A stretch of DNA of 64,000 bases from positions 20,260,537 through 20,324,536 of the forward strand of contig OZ024804.1 in NCBI GenBank assembly GCA_964017045.1, read 5' to 3'. The notes beneath the pieces are model-generated. The model saw only the letters and a program-made list of their open reading frames with translations, had not been told where the DNA came from and searched no databases. The stretch comes from Omphiscola glabra (taxonomy: Eukaryota > Mollusca > Gastropoda > Lymnaeidae). Both the position numbers and the translations under genes were made by a program. Shown in pieces: positions 26,401-38,105 of this stretch; within the stretch, counting starts at the first letter, position 1; the number at the start of each line of letters is the position of its first letter.

Positions 26401-26625
26401 AACTATGGATAATTATTTTGTAGTGTATTATATCAATACTAATTACGTGAACAATTATGTTTTGTAGTGTCATATATCTATACTTATAACGTGAACAACT
26501 ATGTCTTCTAGTGTATGAGATCTATACTAATTACGTATAAAACATTGATTTGTAGCGTCATATATATATATATACTAAGTAAGTGAACAACTATGTTTTG
26601 TAGTATAATATATCTATACTACCGG
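26401..26625. repeat. degenerate tandem repeat, about 57 bp x 4
   Basis: GTGAACAAYTATGTTTTGTAGTG followed by TATATCTATACTAATTAC recurs about four times with many changes. A further half copy lies near 26895-26920. Confidence 0.7.
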
Positions 26626-27433
26626 ATGGATGGGACTAGTTAACCTTGTATGGCGACTCATCTAACAGAAGGATTCAAACTCTGAGATGGAGTCCCGTGG
26701 GCGGATGACATTGGCACAATGAAACATTCCGACAATTCATGCGAAGCTGTATCCCCCACATGATGTTCCTTTGGGTTATACAGTGGCGTGGAGAAAGGCG
26801 ATTTGTTGTAGGAAACCAGCTTATAATCCTAACAAAATAATCGCAGGCTTTGTGGACTTCGCCCTGCAATGTCTACGCCATCGTCAAAACCAATACTAAT
26901 TACGTCAACAATTATGTTTCAAGAAGGATATATGTATATATTTGTAACATCGCCACTAGTGTCAGACCTTAAGTGATAGCCGCCCGGGCGAACTCCCAAA
27001 GAGTCCCCACCCCCAACACCACACACACTTGCTAATACACATCTATGACTATGATCTATACTTTTGGACGCCCCGGGGGCCGACGCTGCGCCCTCCCCCA
27101 CCTTCCGGGTGCACCAGCGGCAACTTTTCTATGTTCAGTACACAATTAATTTTTTATATGAAGACGGCAAGCTATGCAACTCCCTTACTCATAAATCCAT
27201 TGAACGAAACTAATCAACTTCAAATAAATGTGTTCAAGTCCAACTCCCTGTTCATGCTCATGTTATAAGCGTATCCGTGATTGTAAGCCTACCGCAGCTT
27301 ATTTACCTTCAGTAGTACGAGATAGAGAGAGAGGGAAGTGGGGGAGAGGGGGGATGTGGTAAGACTCGTTGGGAAATTTAGGTTACACCTTACCGCCGGT
27401 GAATGTTGTGTTGACACATTTATATCGGTGTAG

Positions 27434-27623
27434 CTCATTTGGTGACATAACGTATGAATGTTGTAAGGCTGGATGTGTAAAAAGAAAGAAAAAAAGGTCT
27501 AAATGGTATTATGTTTCTTATCTTGGTCTGTGTCCGGCGAAATTTTACTACACGACAGTTCAGGAAGAACAGTTTATAAGGTTTGGTGATTGCTGGCCAC
27601 CATGTTATAAGCCTGGTGTCTAG
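27434..27623 (+). CDS. terminal exon of a small cysteine-rich peptide
   Basis: After an acceptor-like CGGTGTAG, the frame supplies one base and then 62 codons to TAG at 27621-27623. It begins SFGDITYECCKAGC, has a basic block KRKKKR, then YLGLCPAK, and ends GDCWPPCYKPGV. The six cysteines are arranged CC-x3-C, then C, then C-x3-C. Without the splice, the frame runs back with one more cysteine but no ATG. The composition is typical of a secreted disulfide-rich peptide or ectodomain module. The one-base offset matches the receptor exons in this window, so it could instead be an ectodomain exon of TmC 3.4 kb downstream, although no good donor is seen before the stop. I do not recognise the family, and no signal-peptide exon was found. 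Confidence 0.45.
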
Positions 27624-28197
27624 TTTTCAATATACATCCTGGATGAATGGGTAACGGGTAAGTTAATCCACTGTACTGTTTATAATATAGTGCCATATAC
27701 TTATGAATTGTACGATTGTATACTTTATCAAGGTACAATAATATAGTTATCGAAATGTTTAAGACACAAGTGTGTCGTTATGTTTGATATAAATATTATT
27801 TAGGTGTCTTCTTTTCACCTTTAAAATTGTATGTCTGGATTTCATCAGATTTAAATGTTCAAAACTACTAGTTCAACGACTTTAGGTTTTAAGATGTTGT
27901 AGAGCATTAGTTGGCAACTAGCTTTTAAATTCCCGTCAGCTGTTCAGAATCTCTGTACGACTTGTAGTACGCAAGAATAGAAACTAGACAATTGCTCGAC
28001 CCATTATTTCTAAATCCCCAGAACAAGGCATTTACTAGCCCAAAAAATGTAAATCCCCGATGCATGACGCTAAACATTGGACATTTTAGCTATGACATTT
28101 CTAGTTAGGCCAAGTCTGTCATCCGTGTGCTAATGATGGATGTCGCTTAAAACATATTGGATGATTTGTTTGTACTGTGGCCGTGTTCCGATTGCCT
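27624..28197. other. intergenic or intron
   Basis: This is A+T-rich sequence between the cysteine-rich exon and the 34-bp array. No coding signal is seen. Confidence 0.35.
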
Positions 28198-29388
28198 GGT
28201 GAAAACACCGAACGTTCTCCTCTAGAAATGTGGTGAAAACACCGAACGTTCTCCTCTAGAAATGTGGTGAAAACACCGAACGTTCTCCTCTAGAAATGTG
28301 GTGAAAACACCGAACGTTCTCCTCTAAAAATGTGGTGAAAACACCGAACGTTCTCCTCTAGAAATGTGGTGAAAACACCGAACGTTCTCCTCTAAAAATG
28401 TGGTGAAAACACCGAACGTTCTCCTCTAGAAATGTGGTGAAAACACCGAACGTTCTCCTCTAAAAATGTGGTGAAAACACCGAACGTTCTCCTCTAAAAA
28501 TGTGGTGAAAACACCGAACGTTCTCCTCTAGAAATGTGGTGAAAACACCGAACGTTCTCCTCTAGAAATGTGGTGAAAACACCGAACGTTCTCCTCTAGA
28601 AATGTGGTGAAAACACCGAACGTTCTCCTCTAGAAATGTGGTGAAAACACCGAACGTTCTCCTCTAGAAATGTGGTGAAAACACCGAACGTTCTCCTCTA
28701 GAAATGTGGTGAAAACACCGAACGTTCTCCTCTAGAAATGTGGTGAAAACACCGAACGTTCTACTCTAGAAATGTGGTGAAAACACCGAACGTTCTCCTC
28801 TAGAAATGTGGTGAAAACACCGAACGTTCTCCTCTAGAAATGTGGTGAAAACACCGAACGTTCTCCTCTAGAAATGTGGTGAAAACACCAAACGTTCTCC
28901 TCTAAAAATGTGGTGAAAACACCGAACGTTCTCCTCTAGAAATGTGGTGAAAACACCGAACGTTCTCCTCTAGAAATGTGGTGAAAACACCGAACGTTCT
29001 CCTCTAGAAATGTGGTGAAAACACCGAACGTTCTCCTCTAGAAATGTGGTGAAAACACCGAACGTTCTTCTCTAGAAATGTGGTGAAAACACCGAACGTT
29101 CTCCTCTAGAAATGTGGTGAAAACACCGAACGTTCTCCTCTAGAAATGTGGTGAAAACACCGAACGTTCTCCTCTAGAAATGTGGTGAAAACACCGAACG
29201 TTCTCCTCTAGAAATGTGGTGAAAACACCGAACGTTCTCCTCTAGAAATGTGGTGAAAACACCGAACGTTCTCCTCTAGAAATGTGGTGAAAACACCGAA
29301 CGTTCTCCTCTAGAAATGTGGTGAAAACACCGAACGTTCTCCTCTAGAAATGTGGTGAAAACACCGAACGTTCTCCTCTAGAAATGTG
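28198..29388. repeat. 34-bp minisatellite, 35 copies
   Basis: The unit GGTGAAAACACCGAACGTTC plus TCCTCTAGAAATGT is repeated head to tail 35 times over 1191 bp. The only recurrent variants are TCTAAA for TCTAGA and rare single changes (CTACTC, TTCTTC, ACCAAAC). Each unit holds three short palindromes: GGTG-AAAA-CACC, GAACGTTC and TCTAGA. No unit has a length change. There are no spacers, so it is not a CRISPR array. Confidence 0.98.
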
Positions 29389-30540
29389 CTGAACAAATAT
29401 TTAACCCAAAGCTTTAATAAATAACAATACACCAGAGAACACAATTTTTTAAAGTTGTCTTAAAATATGCTGTATAGAAACTAACCCTTTAGTTTTCATT
29501 AGAACCATTCTATTTCTATTTTTTTTAAATTCAATATTTATTAATAGTATGTATTTACTTATTTATGACTTTGTTTATGTGTTATGCATTTATTATCCAA
29601 AATTAGTCAACAAAACAAAACGCACAGCCAACACACAGCAATAGGCCAAAGGCTTCAATATTACCTGTTTATTGGGCGGCCATAAATGTGTCAGCGTTTC
29701 CAAATTTAAGTTACCTGTCAAAGGAAATCAAACTTCCTGGTCTGTTGAAAGCGATATAGTGATATAATCATTCTAAAGCGTAGAGTAGCATTCGGCCATT
29801 TGATCCTAACTACTTGCCTATGGCACGAGACATACTGTAAGGAATAAGTTATGTCTAAACCTAGATTGTAATCTTCTTGATAGCTGCAATTAGTTCACGC
29901 CTTGTTAACCTTTATTCATGGCTACACCAGTATGTCACATATAACGACTTTGAGTAGACTATATATGTCTTAAAATGCGAGTTGAAACGTGTGTTTAAAA
30001 GGAATTTTTGTTAAAATTTTAAATGTATTGTAATCATCAAACAAATATTTATAATATACATTTTCCCGTGTTGTTACACCACCGAGCTGGAGTTCTGAAC
30101 ATTTGGAAGTGTGTACCACATAAATAGTCATCTAAAAATTCATTTACAACAATTTTCTTTGCATTGTCTTTTTTGTATTTAGACTAGACAAAATATATAA
30201 TGTATGTGTTATAAAAGTGTGGGATATCTGTTAAAACATGATGTATATGTAGAGGGCATACAAGTTCATATTACAAAAATCTTCTTTTAGGTTGATTTTG
30301 TTTAGAAGTTGTCTCCATTGGTTTTCCCAGGTTAACATTTCTGACATTTCAATCAAGAGAATGACTAATTTATACACTAGCTGTGTAATACACATACACT
30401 TGTGTGGGCCTACTACAACAAGTTTAAAATGCATAATAATTTAAATGCCATAATGAATTAACAATGTTCATGTTTTGGTCATCGGCCATCTTTGTTTGAA
30501 ATAGTCGAGTTTTGTGTACTTGAAAATTAATTTGTACAAT
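29389..30540. other. A+T-rich flank upstream of TmC
   Basis: I searched the plus strand for a signal-peptide or cysteine-rich exon for TmC and found none that I can defend. Confidence 0.35.
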
Positions 30541-30727
30541 CAGGGCCGGATTAAGCCATTTTAGTGCCCAAGGCACAAACCCACATGGGTGCTCCCTTCT
30601 GCCCGGGGCCCTTGATCTCGTTCAAATTTGCTCCAAAAAATATATATTTTTTGCGGACTTGTGGTGCCCCCAAACGCTTGGTGCCCAAGGCACGTGCTTT
30701 ATTTGCCTAATGGTTAATCCAGGCCTG
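30541..30727. mobile_element. hAT-like MITE, 187 bp
   Basis: The left end is CAGGGCCGGATTAAGCC and the right end, read inwards, is CAGGCCTGGATTAACC. The flanks TGTACAAT (30533-30540) and GGTACAAT (30728-30735) match at seven of eight bases. CAGGGCCGGATTA is a classic hAT terminus. Confidence 0.85.
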
Positions 30728-31009
30728 GGTACAATATAAGTTTTTAAAAAACAGTTAGCTTCAAAAGTGGCAAGACTGACGGGACGGGAATTGTCCAAAA
30801 TCCAATATGTTACCATAACAAATTGAATATGATGTACTAATGTGTTCATGCTCTCATTTATCCAACAGGTGTGTTTGTTAAAGGGAGGAACTCTGGTATA
30901 CTTTCTGGTGAGATATGGGTACCTCAGCACGACCGGTAGGGGATACAACAACTGTCGTTCATACAATAGAAAATCAAACTTTTCCTACACTTGTTGCTAA
31001 TGTTTCTAG

Positions 31010-31895
31010 TAGTACAGCCCCCTCAACCACAACACCATCAACCACAACTGCCACCACAGTAACAACAATCGAAACAACAACAACAACAACCACCACCCAG
31101 GCACCAGATGACCACGCCGCTGCGATCGCCTGTGGAGTTATTTTTGGAATCATAGGCGCCGCCCTCGTCGTAGTCGGTGTTATTTTTCTGCTGCGGTGGT
31201 TGAAAGGGAGGAGGAGTAAGAGCAGTGATGGGGATAATTACGAGAACGTCATGGCTAGTCCTCCGGAGCCTGTCATGGAAGGAGATGCTTCTTACTACGC
31301 GAAGCTTGACAAAACAAAGAGTATTCACCACTATGGTAAGTTCAACGATAACACTGTGTCGCAACCACAACCAGGCCCCAATCAGCTCTACAGCAATCAA
31401 GAACCGAACAGTGGTCAGTATAGTAATGTCACCGCTGCAAAACCTCCGACGAATGCCAAAAAAGCTCTAAGGCCTGGCCAAGGACAGAACAGTGAGCCAT
31501 ACGAGTCGATGGACATAGCTATGCAGACATTAGCAGCGGACGGTAACAGAGATTCTCAATTTTATGAGAAGATTACACCTGGAACACACGATATATTTTC
31601 AAATAAAAGTGATGTACTGTCGAATTCAGATACGTCACAGAATCCCAAGAAGCATTTCCCCAGGGTATCAGGAGACCCTGGCTACGTGAACACAACCGAA
31701 GATGACGAACAAGCCGCCGCAACAGTTTCACGAACCAGCTGTGAAATGCCAAATTCTAATATCGGCGAGGAACTTCCTTCATTGGACACGACTGACTCAG
31801 AGTATGTCAACACCACGACTATTGATGAAATTGTGGCAGTTGGCAATGCTAGCAAAGATAATCTTAATGAGAAAGACAACAGAACGAGGACATAA
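31010..31895 (+). CDS. TmC: type I membrane protein with YxN/YxxM tail (last exon)
   Basis: The open frame runs from ATG 30915 to TAA, 326 codons. That ATG is probably not the true start, because there is no signal peptide. A strong acceptor (TTGCTAATGTTTCTAG before 31010) would open the exon with the same one-base offset seen in TmA and TmB. The exon encodes a Thr-rich stalk, a membrane segment (residues 69-93 counted from 30915) and a basic RWLKGRR stop-transfer. The tail has tyrosines in YENV, YAKL, YSNQ, YSNV, YESM, YEKI and two YVNT motifs (residues 109-300). YxN is a Grb2-type SH2 ligand, YxxM binds PI3K p85, and SYYAKL fits an ITIM. The ectodomain exons lie upstream and are not identified; the 27434 exon is one candidate. 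An ATTAAA at 31998-32003 may be the poly(A) signal. Confidence 0.75.
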
Positions 31896-32404
31896 TGTCA
31901 TGATGCGTGAAGAGTCCATTTTTTTTTTTAATGTGATGTATTTATTTCAAGAGAAATGGTCGTTATATGGAATTAATGCCTTGCGTGTGATGTGGTATTA
32001 AAAAAAGTGCATGTGATATAATTTATTAGGAAATAACTGTAATTCCAACTACAATATTCTTAATGATCAATAATGAAAATGGATACCCAAGAAGTTGAGT
32101 GTGATCCACGTAACTTACACATTTGATTACATATGTCTTGAGCGTATTTAAATGTATTTTATTTACACGCATACGTTTATAGCGTCTGCGAGCATTGGTG
32201 TAGGACATTCACCAAACAGTTTGTAGAACATTCTATGGACTGTTATAGTAATATGAATGATCCGTTTTGTTGTGAAAAGAAAGACCAGCCCAACTCCGTC
32301 GACGCCATCAGTTTCTGGTTCTATTCAAAATAAGACATAGCTCCAGCAATCTTGGCGTTTTTGATGATGACTAACTAGTTACAAGACCACGCATCGGATC
32401 ACAT
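31896..32404. other. 3' flank of TmC
   Basis: This is the presumed 3' UTR and intergenic sequence. No other feature is seen. Confidence 0.4.
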
Positions 32405-32800
32405 ATGAGTACTTTTGCCTGGACCTTTTCATCACAACCATAGCAGTACTTTTCCTGGACCATTTCATGAGATAAAATATGAGTACTTTTGCCTGGACCT
32501 TTTCATCACAACCCATAGCAGTACTTTTCCTGGAGCATTTCATGAGATAAAATATGAGTACTTTTGCCTGCACGTTTTCATCGGATCCCATAGCAGTACT
32601 TTTCCTGGACATTTTCATGAGATAAAATAATAGTAATTTTGCCTAGACCTTTTCATCGGATCACATAGCAGTACTTTTCCTTGACCTTTTCATGAGATAA
32701 AATATGAGTACTTTTGCCTGGACCTTTTCATCGGATCCCATAGCAGTACTTTTCCTGGAGCCTATCATGAGAGAAAATATGAGTAAGTTTGTCTGGACCT
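32405..32800. repeat. about 74-bp tandem repeat, 5-6 copies
   Basis: Units contain GTACTTTTGCCTGGACCTTT, then TCATCRSATCCCATAGCAG, then TACTTTTCCTGGA and CATGAGATAAAATATGA. Each unit is itself built from two related halves (GAGTACTTTTGCC and CAGTACTTTTCCT), so it is an older ~37-bp repeat that duplicated. Confidence 0.9.
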
Positions 32801-33095
32801 TTCGTAGGTCATTAAAACTACTACGTGGACTTAAAACGAGACAATTAAAATATATTAAATAAAAAAAATTTTCATGACATTTTTTTACAAAATCGTTAAA
32901 ATCACACCCATGTACTAAACGAAAAAAAAATGGTTTTACAGTTATTTGTGGAAGATGATTTTGTGAAATCAATGAATCAATATTTATTAATGAAAACTCC
33001 CAACTTGTCATGCTTGTTATCTAACTTGGTCTACTAATAAATTTCAACAAATATCGTATATAGCTGCATGTTGATTGCATTAAATGTAGATATTT
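32801..33095. other. A+T-rich intergenic
   Basis: Nothing is recognised here. Confidence 0.35.
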
Positions 33096-33344
33096 ATGAT
33101 TAGTCTTTTCTTACTTTTTATTTATTTATGTATTTATTTTTTTTGTGACATGGGAAACTTACAAAAAAATCTATTTTCACAAAATGCTAATTTTTTTCCA
33201 AATGATTATAATCTGTATTTAGATGGCCCTTTTTTTAAAGTAGAATTTCCATTACACGACAAATCCATCCCGCCAGAAAATACCTTGATATTACCACTTC
33301 TTGCAAATAATTTTATAATTGTAGAAGTGTCAGACTTTTATTAA
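33096..33344 (+). CDS. candidate small secreted ORF (weak)
   Basis: An ATG opens 82 codons with a hydrophobic N-terminus (MISLFLLFIYLCIYFFC), then a hydrophilic stretch (PLHDKSIPPENTLILP), then TAA. The leader resembles a signal peptide. The DNA is very T-rich, however, and such sequence makes hydrophobic frames by chance. I see no domain or splice sites. Confidence 0.2.
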   Translation: MISLFLLFIYLCIYFFCDMGNLQKNLFSQNANFFPNDYNLYLDGPFFKVEFPLHDKSIPPENTLILPLLANNFIIVEVSDFY

Positions 33345-33400
33345 CTGATTTATTTTAGAAACAGATTAATTGTAATGAGCAAGGATGATCTTTGGCAAGT

Positions 33401-33737
33401 CATTCGCTGATCTGACATGTTGTTAGCTGATATGACATGGCATTAGCTGATCTGACATGTCATTAGCTGATCTGACATGTCATTAGCTGATATGACATGC
33501 CATTAGCTGATCTGACATGTCGTTAGCTGATCTGACATATCATTAGCTGAACTGACATGTCATTAGCTGATCTGACATGCCATTAGCTGATCTGACATGT
33601 CGTTAGCTGATCTAAAAGGCCATTAGCTGATCTGACATGCCATTAGCTGATCTGACATGCAATTAGCTGATCTGATATGTCCTTAGCTGATCTGACATGT
33701 CCTTAGCTGACCTGACATGTCAATAGCTTATCGCTAG
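33401..33737. repeat. 20-bp tandem array, about 17 copies
   Basis: The unit is AGCTGATCTGACATGTCATT, with ATGCCATT, ATGTCGTT and ATGTCCTT variants. Each unit contains the palindrome AGCT and the near-palindrome GACATGTC. Confidence 0.95.
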
Positions 33738-35583
33738 GATTCAAATTTCACGATGTTGAAACTCGCTGTACAACAGTGTCACAGCGTTTGGCATCTCATT
33801 ATCTATGACTTTATTTTTAAAAGAAAAACCACGCTCTTTTTTCTCAGTGTATTCAGAATGTACAAGTTATATTTGTCCACAACCAGCCATCGTTTCTATA
33901 TTTTAAACGATACGTATGTTTTATTAAGAATATAGAGAAGCAGATGAAATGTAGCTTAGAAAGAAAATATGTTAGAAAACATTACGTAAATGTATGCTCT
34001 CATTTATGAAAATGACCATACTCTCTAGAATAGGCAAGTTTTAGGCAGGACCATTTTTTTGGATCGTGGGATCTGCCATTCTTCTTAAATTTGATCAATT
34101 TATTGATCATTTTGGCTCCTGTTTTCAATTCAGAGTTCGCCTTCTCTTAGATGGGTTGCCGTCCAAGGCTAACGAGTCCCATCCACCCGGGGTACTTGGG
34201 AGGTTGTCTTTGGTGGGGTTTGAACTCCAGACCACGAGCAATTTGGTTTAGACAGCTTCGCTACCCAGAAGATAGTTAAAATAGCAAGCAGTAAAATTAA
34301 CGTATGCTAAGAATTGTGGACTCATCTTTGTAAATCTCTTAATATGTATTCCATGTTATGTATTATTGTTTTTTATGCCAGCCTTAAAGGGAAATAGTCA
34401 TGTTAAATTATAGTTATATTTGTTTTTTTTATTACTTCCCTTTTTAGCATTGAAACTTACATTAAAGCAAGTCAGAATAAAAATGTGTCATTGTGTTGTT
34501 TTTTGTTTTTTTTTTTTAAAAAGGATGTGTTCATTCATTTTCTACATAATACGGTGGGGTAGAATAAACACAATATTTGATAATGGTTACATAGCAGTAC
34601 CGATTTTACTGTTTTTAAAAGATTTTTATCTTGATATTTGTATATCCGAATGCAAGACATTTTAATTCTAAATGAAAATAATATGCAAGTAAAAATAAAT
34701 GCTGTAAATTGTATTTGATTTAGCAGTTGCAAATATGGATTTCAATATAATGTTTTTAAAAAAATTCCTCTTGATTGTTTATTTAAACAGCTTACTCTAG
34801 TCGAGAATGCTTTAACAAGTAGGTCAGGTACGGCTTCTATCCCCTCTTGCATGTGTCACACTGTGACCTGGCCCTACACGCCTATTGCACCATTCGGCCT
34901 ACGGTGCGCTTGTGGGTCTTACCAATTGATTTTCTGTTAGAATGCGCAGTGTTACAAAACAATGCAAGCGTAAATTCCTCGCAAGCAACGCCCATATCCT
35001 GTTTTAATACAGATGCTGATCAAACTCTTGATTAAACTTGAAATGGGGTTCCTTATTATCTTAAATAACAATGTCTTGTTTTCGAATGATTACAACAAGG
35101 TCATTTTTCAAGACCTTATGATCTCTAAACACGATTATTCATTAAAAAAGTTCCACATATATATTTTCCTTCAGTATATACGTAGCTTTGCGTAGCTCTG
35201 TCATGTCAAATGAGATTCTTCAACTTGCCAAAACATTATCACGATGAATTTTCAGTTAATTTTCCATTACATTGCATCGACAGTCAGATCATGATTGATT
35301 TGTTAAATAGTTTCGTTAAAACATGTATTTTAGAGTAAACAAGTCAGGAAGTCTTTGAGAATATTGGGACTTACAAGTAATGGTTGGGAATAGCATCACG
35401 GTTAAACGCATAACTTTATTTAACACAATATTACGTTATTCAAGCACTCCTACCCACCCCCACCCCCAATAATTGAATTGTTAGTCTCGTCATTGGAAAA
35501 AATAGATATACAAATAAATGTTGTTTTAAAATTGCACAAATAATATGTTGTTAAATATACATGTTTTAATAATTGCAAGTAAT
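33738..35583. other. intergenic with SINE-like remnant
   Basis: A GC-richer patch at about 34130-34260 carries GGGGTTTGAACTCC, which resembles a pol III B box (GGTTCGANTCC). It could be a tRNA-derived SINE remnant, but no A box or paired stem is evident. The rest is A+T-rich. Confidence 0.3.
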
Positions 35584-35746
35584 CAGAGGCGTAACTGGGT
35601 TTTTGACGCCCTTGGCTAATTTATTTTTGGCGCCCTTGAAAAATTTAAAAAATTAAATAATTAGAGATTTAGCGGCGCCCTTTTGAACTGGCGCAGGACG
35701 GCGCCCTTGGCAACTGCCCCAATGCCAAGCCGATGTTACGCCACTG
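35584..35746. mobile_element. hAT-like MITE (CAGWGGCGTA family), 163 bp
   Basis: The ends are CAGAGGCGTAACTGGG and, read inwards from the right, CAGTGGCGTAACATCGG. The flanks CAAGTAAT and CAAATAAT match at seven of eight bases. The interior repeats GGCGCCCTT-type segments. It is related to the elements at 59318, 62453 and 63368. Confidence 0.8.
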
Positions 35747-36516
35747 CAAATAATAATATCATATTAATTCATGTGCTTCACCAACCCCACCCACTTTTGC
35801 CCCGTAAAAGTCGTGTCCTATAAACACAAGATTAGTTTCGTGAAACTGTATCATGTAAGTATTTAAAAGTTAAATATCGGTTGCATCAGTTTATTCATTT
35901 TATTTTGGGGAGTTTGTTAATTTGCAATTTAAAAGCTAAAAAAAACAAACTAGTAATATTTACAATATAATTTACTTGTATACATCATCAGATAGATATA
36001 GGCGTATGTGACATGAAAAACCTCAGACCAAAAACATGTTTTTTTTAAATCGCCTTGTCAATTTGATTACAATAAAATAATAGTAACAACTTTTCTATGA
36101 ATATTTTGTGTATATATCTATTGAAAGTTGTGTTTTATTCTTGTGAATGTCTAGATACAAATTTGTAGTTGCATTTTGTAGTTGATAATATATCAATAAG
36201 CTGTATACACAGTTTCATGAACAAAACTGTTTGTAAAACAAATCACGCGTTTGAGATAGTTTGACTTTGTTCAAGTTCAAAGACATTAAAACAAATGCCA
36301 AGTTCAATTTATGTTTTCATAATAATAAGAGGATCCAACATTAAATACCATTCTGTTAATTATTCTAACAATATTTACACCCTCTATCAATATAAGTCTG
36401 ACTTTTATAAATCATTATATATATATTTTTTATGATCAACGTTGTTAGTCTTGTCTCGTTCAAATATTCGTGGAAACGAATATCCCACATTTTAAACATT
36501 TCTTATACTATGAATA

Positions 36517-36548
<32 letters not shown>

Positions 36549-37273
36549 GAATTTTGAACAACACATTTTATTTATTTAATTTTCTAAAGTAATATAAACT
36601 GAAACTTGTCTCTGTCAATGAAATACCTCTTTTAATATAAATCAACAGAGAACATATGTGTAACAAATACATTTACATATAAATCCAAGTCTACAGACGC
36701 ACGTAAATATTTGCGTACTTAATTCTCAGTGAAAATGTCATGAAAAATATTAAAGTTTGAATACGTTTTACTCTATATTACATAATCGTCAGTCAGATCT
36801 GTCAGTTCTATTCGTTACCCAATAAACCTTTTGTTACATCAGCTTAATTAGGACAAAATAAAATTACTATTTATTCTAAATAGGATGAAAACCATAACCT
36901 CAAAAAGCATAAGATTCAGACCAATTACATGTCTTCAAATCACATCATCAGGATTCATTCATGGTTCAACTAGTATACATTTTATGTAAAAAGTGTTTAC
37001 ATTTGAATATAGTAGTCCCATAGCAAAAGGTAATAAGAGGGAGGGACTTCATTCTGGTTAGAAATATGGACAAGAGCGAAACAAGAAAAAAAAAAGATAC
37101 CATTGTTCTGTTGCGTCTTTTACTTTCTCCAGGCTTTCAGAGACTTTGTTGCGCACATTTCCATAGTCCTATAGCAGTTTTATTAATTACTCATGACATC
37201 CCATTATTATGTAACATTTTCACACACTATCTTCACGAAATTAAGCAATCGTAAAACATCACAACACCATTTC
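35747..37273. other. A+T-rich intergenic
   Basis: The region contains a 28-base T run at 36521-36548, possibly the minus-strand poly(A) of an old retroinsert. I see no gene. Confidence 0.35.
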
Positions 37274-38105
37274 TCACAGAGTATGAAACGACGTGAATAA
37301 AGCTGAAAAAGTCAACCAGACGGCCGTGCTGACAATCTCAACTCCATGATTGGAATGATTCCCCGGCTTGGGCGTGAAAGAATATTCATCAATGACATCA
37401 GCGAAACAGTCACAGCTAATGTCATGCTCCTCAATGCACAAAATGTGCACAATTGCTTGTTGAGAATCCAATGCCACTAGTGGTGAGTAAGTGGTATTGG
37501 TATCGACCGTTTTGTTTTCTTTGATGATCATGAAGAGATTTTTGCCCGCTTTTACGTCATTGTCCCTCACACATTCCAGTATCGATGTGTTTGTATTGAG
37601 CAAACATCTGAACTTCTGACCTCTGCTTGTGTAGTTGAGTGATGGCGTTGCTGATCTTTCTATTCTCGTCACCGAATTGTTGTGGTAATGTGCGTTGCAG
37701 GTGCTGATATTTGGGCTCGTTATACACTGGAAAAATCTGGATCAATTTTAGATTGAAATAATCATGGTTATTTAAATAGACAAAAATATACAGTTTGTGT
37801 GAAATGAAAAACAAGTATGTGTTCATGTGTGCCTTTAACTCCATCTGTATGTCTGTTTGTTTTTTCTTTGCAGTTTAAGATATATTTTAGCAGTGTCTAT
37901 ATATAACAGTACATTCTAAGGCAAATCTAAATATATATATTATACAGTTTGTTTGAAATATAAAAAGGGAAAACGATGTCTTACTCTGTGTACAGCGGCA
38001 GGCCGAATGATATCTGTGTGAGATCTTCATGAGGGGGATCTGTGTCAATGGTCAACGCTAGCAAAATTCTGCCGTCATCCAGTGTCCGTGATGTGGCATT
38101 GACTT
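37274..38105 (-). CDS. TmD: TmE-like ectodomain, tail-less, probably GPI-anchored (partial)
   Basis: Two exons, 38105-37985 and 37736-37274, give 193 codons and end in TAA/TGA-bounded sequence. The upstream exon follows a CTGTAG acceptor and ends at ACAGA|GTAAGA. The downstream exon starts after GATCCAG, supplying the one missing base. Several blocks align with TmE: TLDDGRILLALTIDT against PLDDPNNVVLFTIDT, then a tyrosine/aspartate-rich strand, the intron, then FFQC against FHDC, and FRCLLNTNTSILEC against YICGAETNKISC. The intron falls at the same site and phase in both. Unlike TmE, the protein ends shortly after the last cysteines, with a hydrophobic stretch (VEIVSTAVWLTFSALF) and no cytoplasmic tail. 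This suggests GPI anchoring, or a decoy form. It has several N-glycosylation sites. The signal-peptide exon should lie upstream (phase 1) and was not found. Confidence 0.7.

Noticed and set aside
28198..29388. CRISPR-like direct repeats
   Set aside because: The 34-bp units abut with no unique spacers, and the genome is animal.
30915..31009. ATG 30915 as the true start of TmC
   Set aside because: No signal peptide follows it, an in-frame stop lies just upstream, and a strong acceptor at 31008-31009 suggests the start is in an earlier exon.
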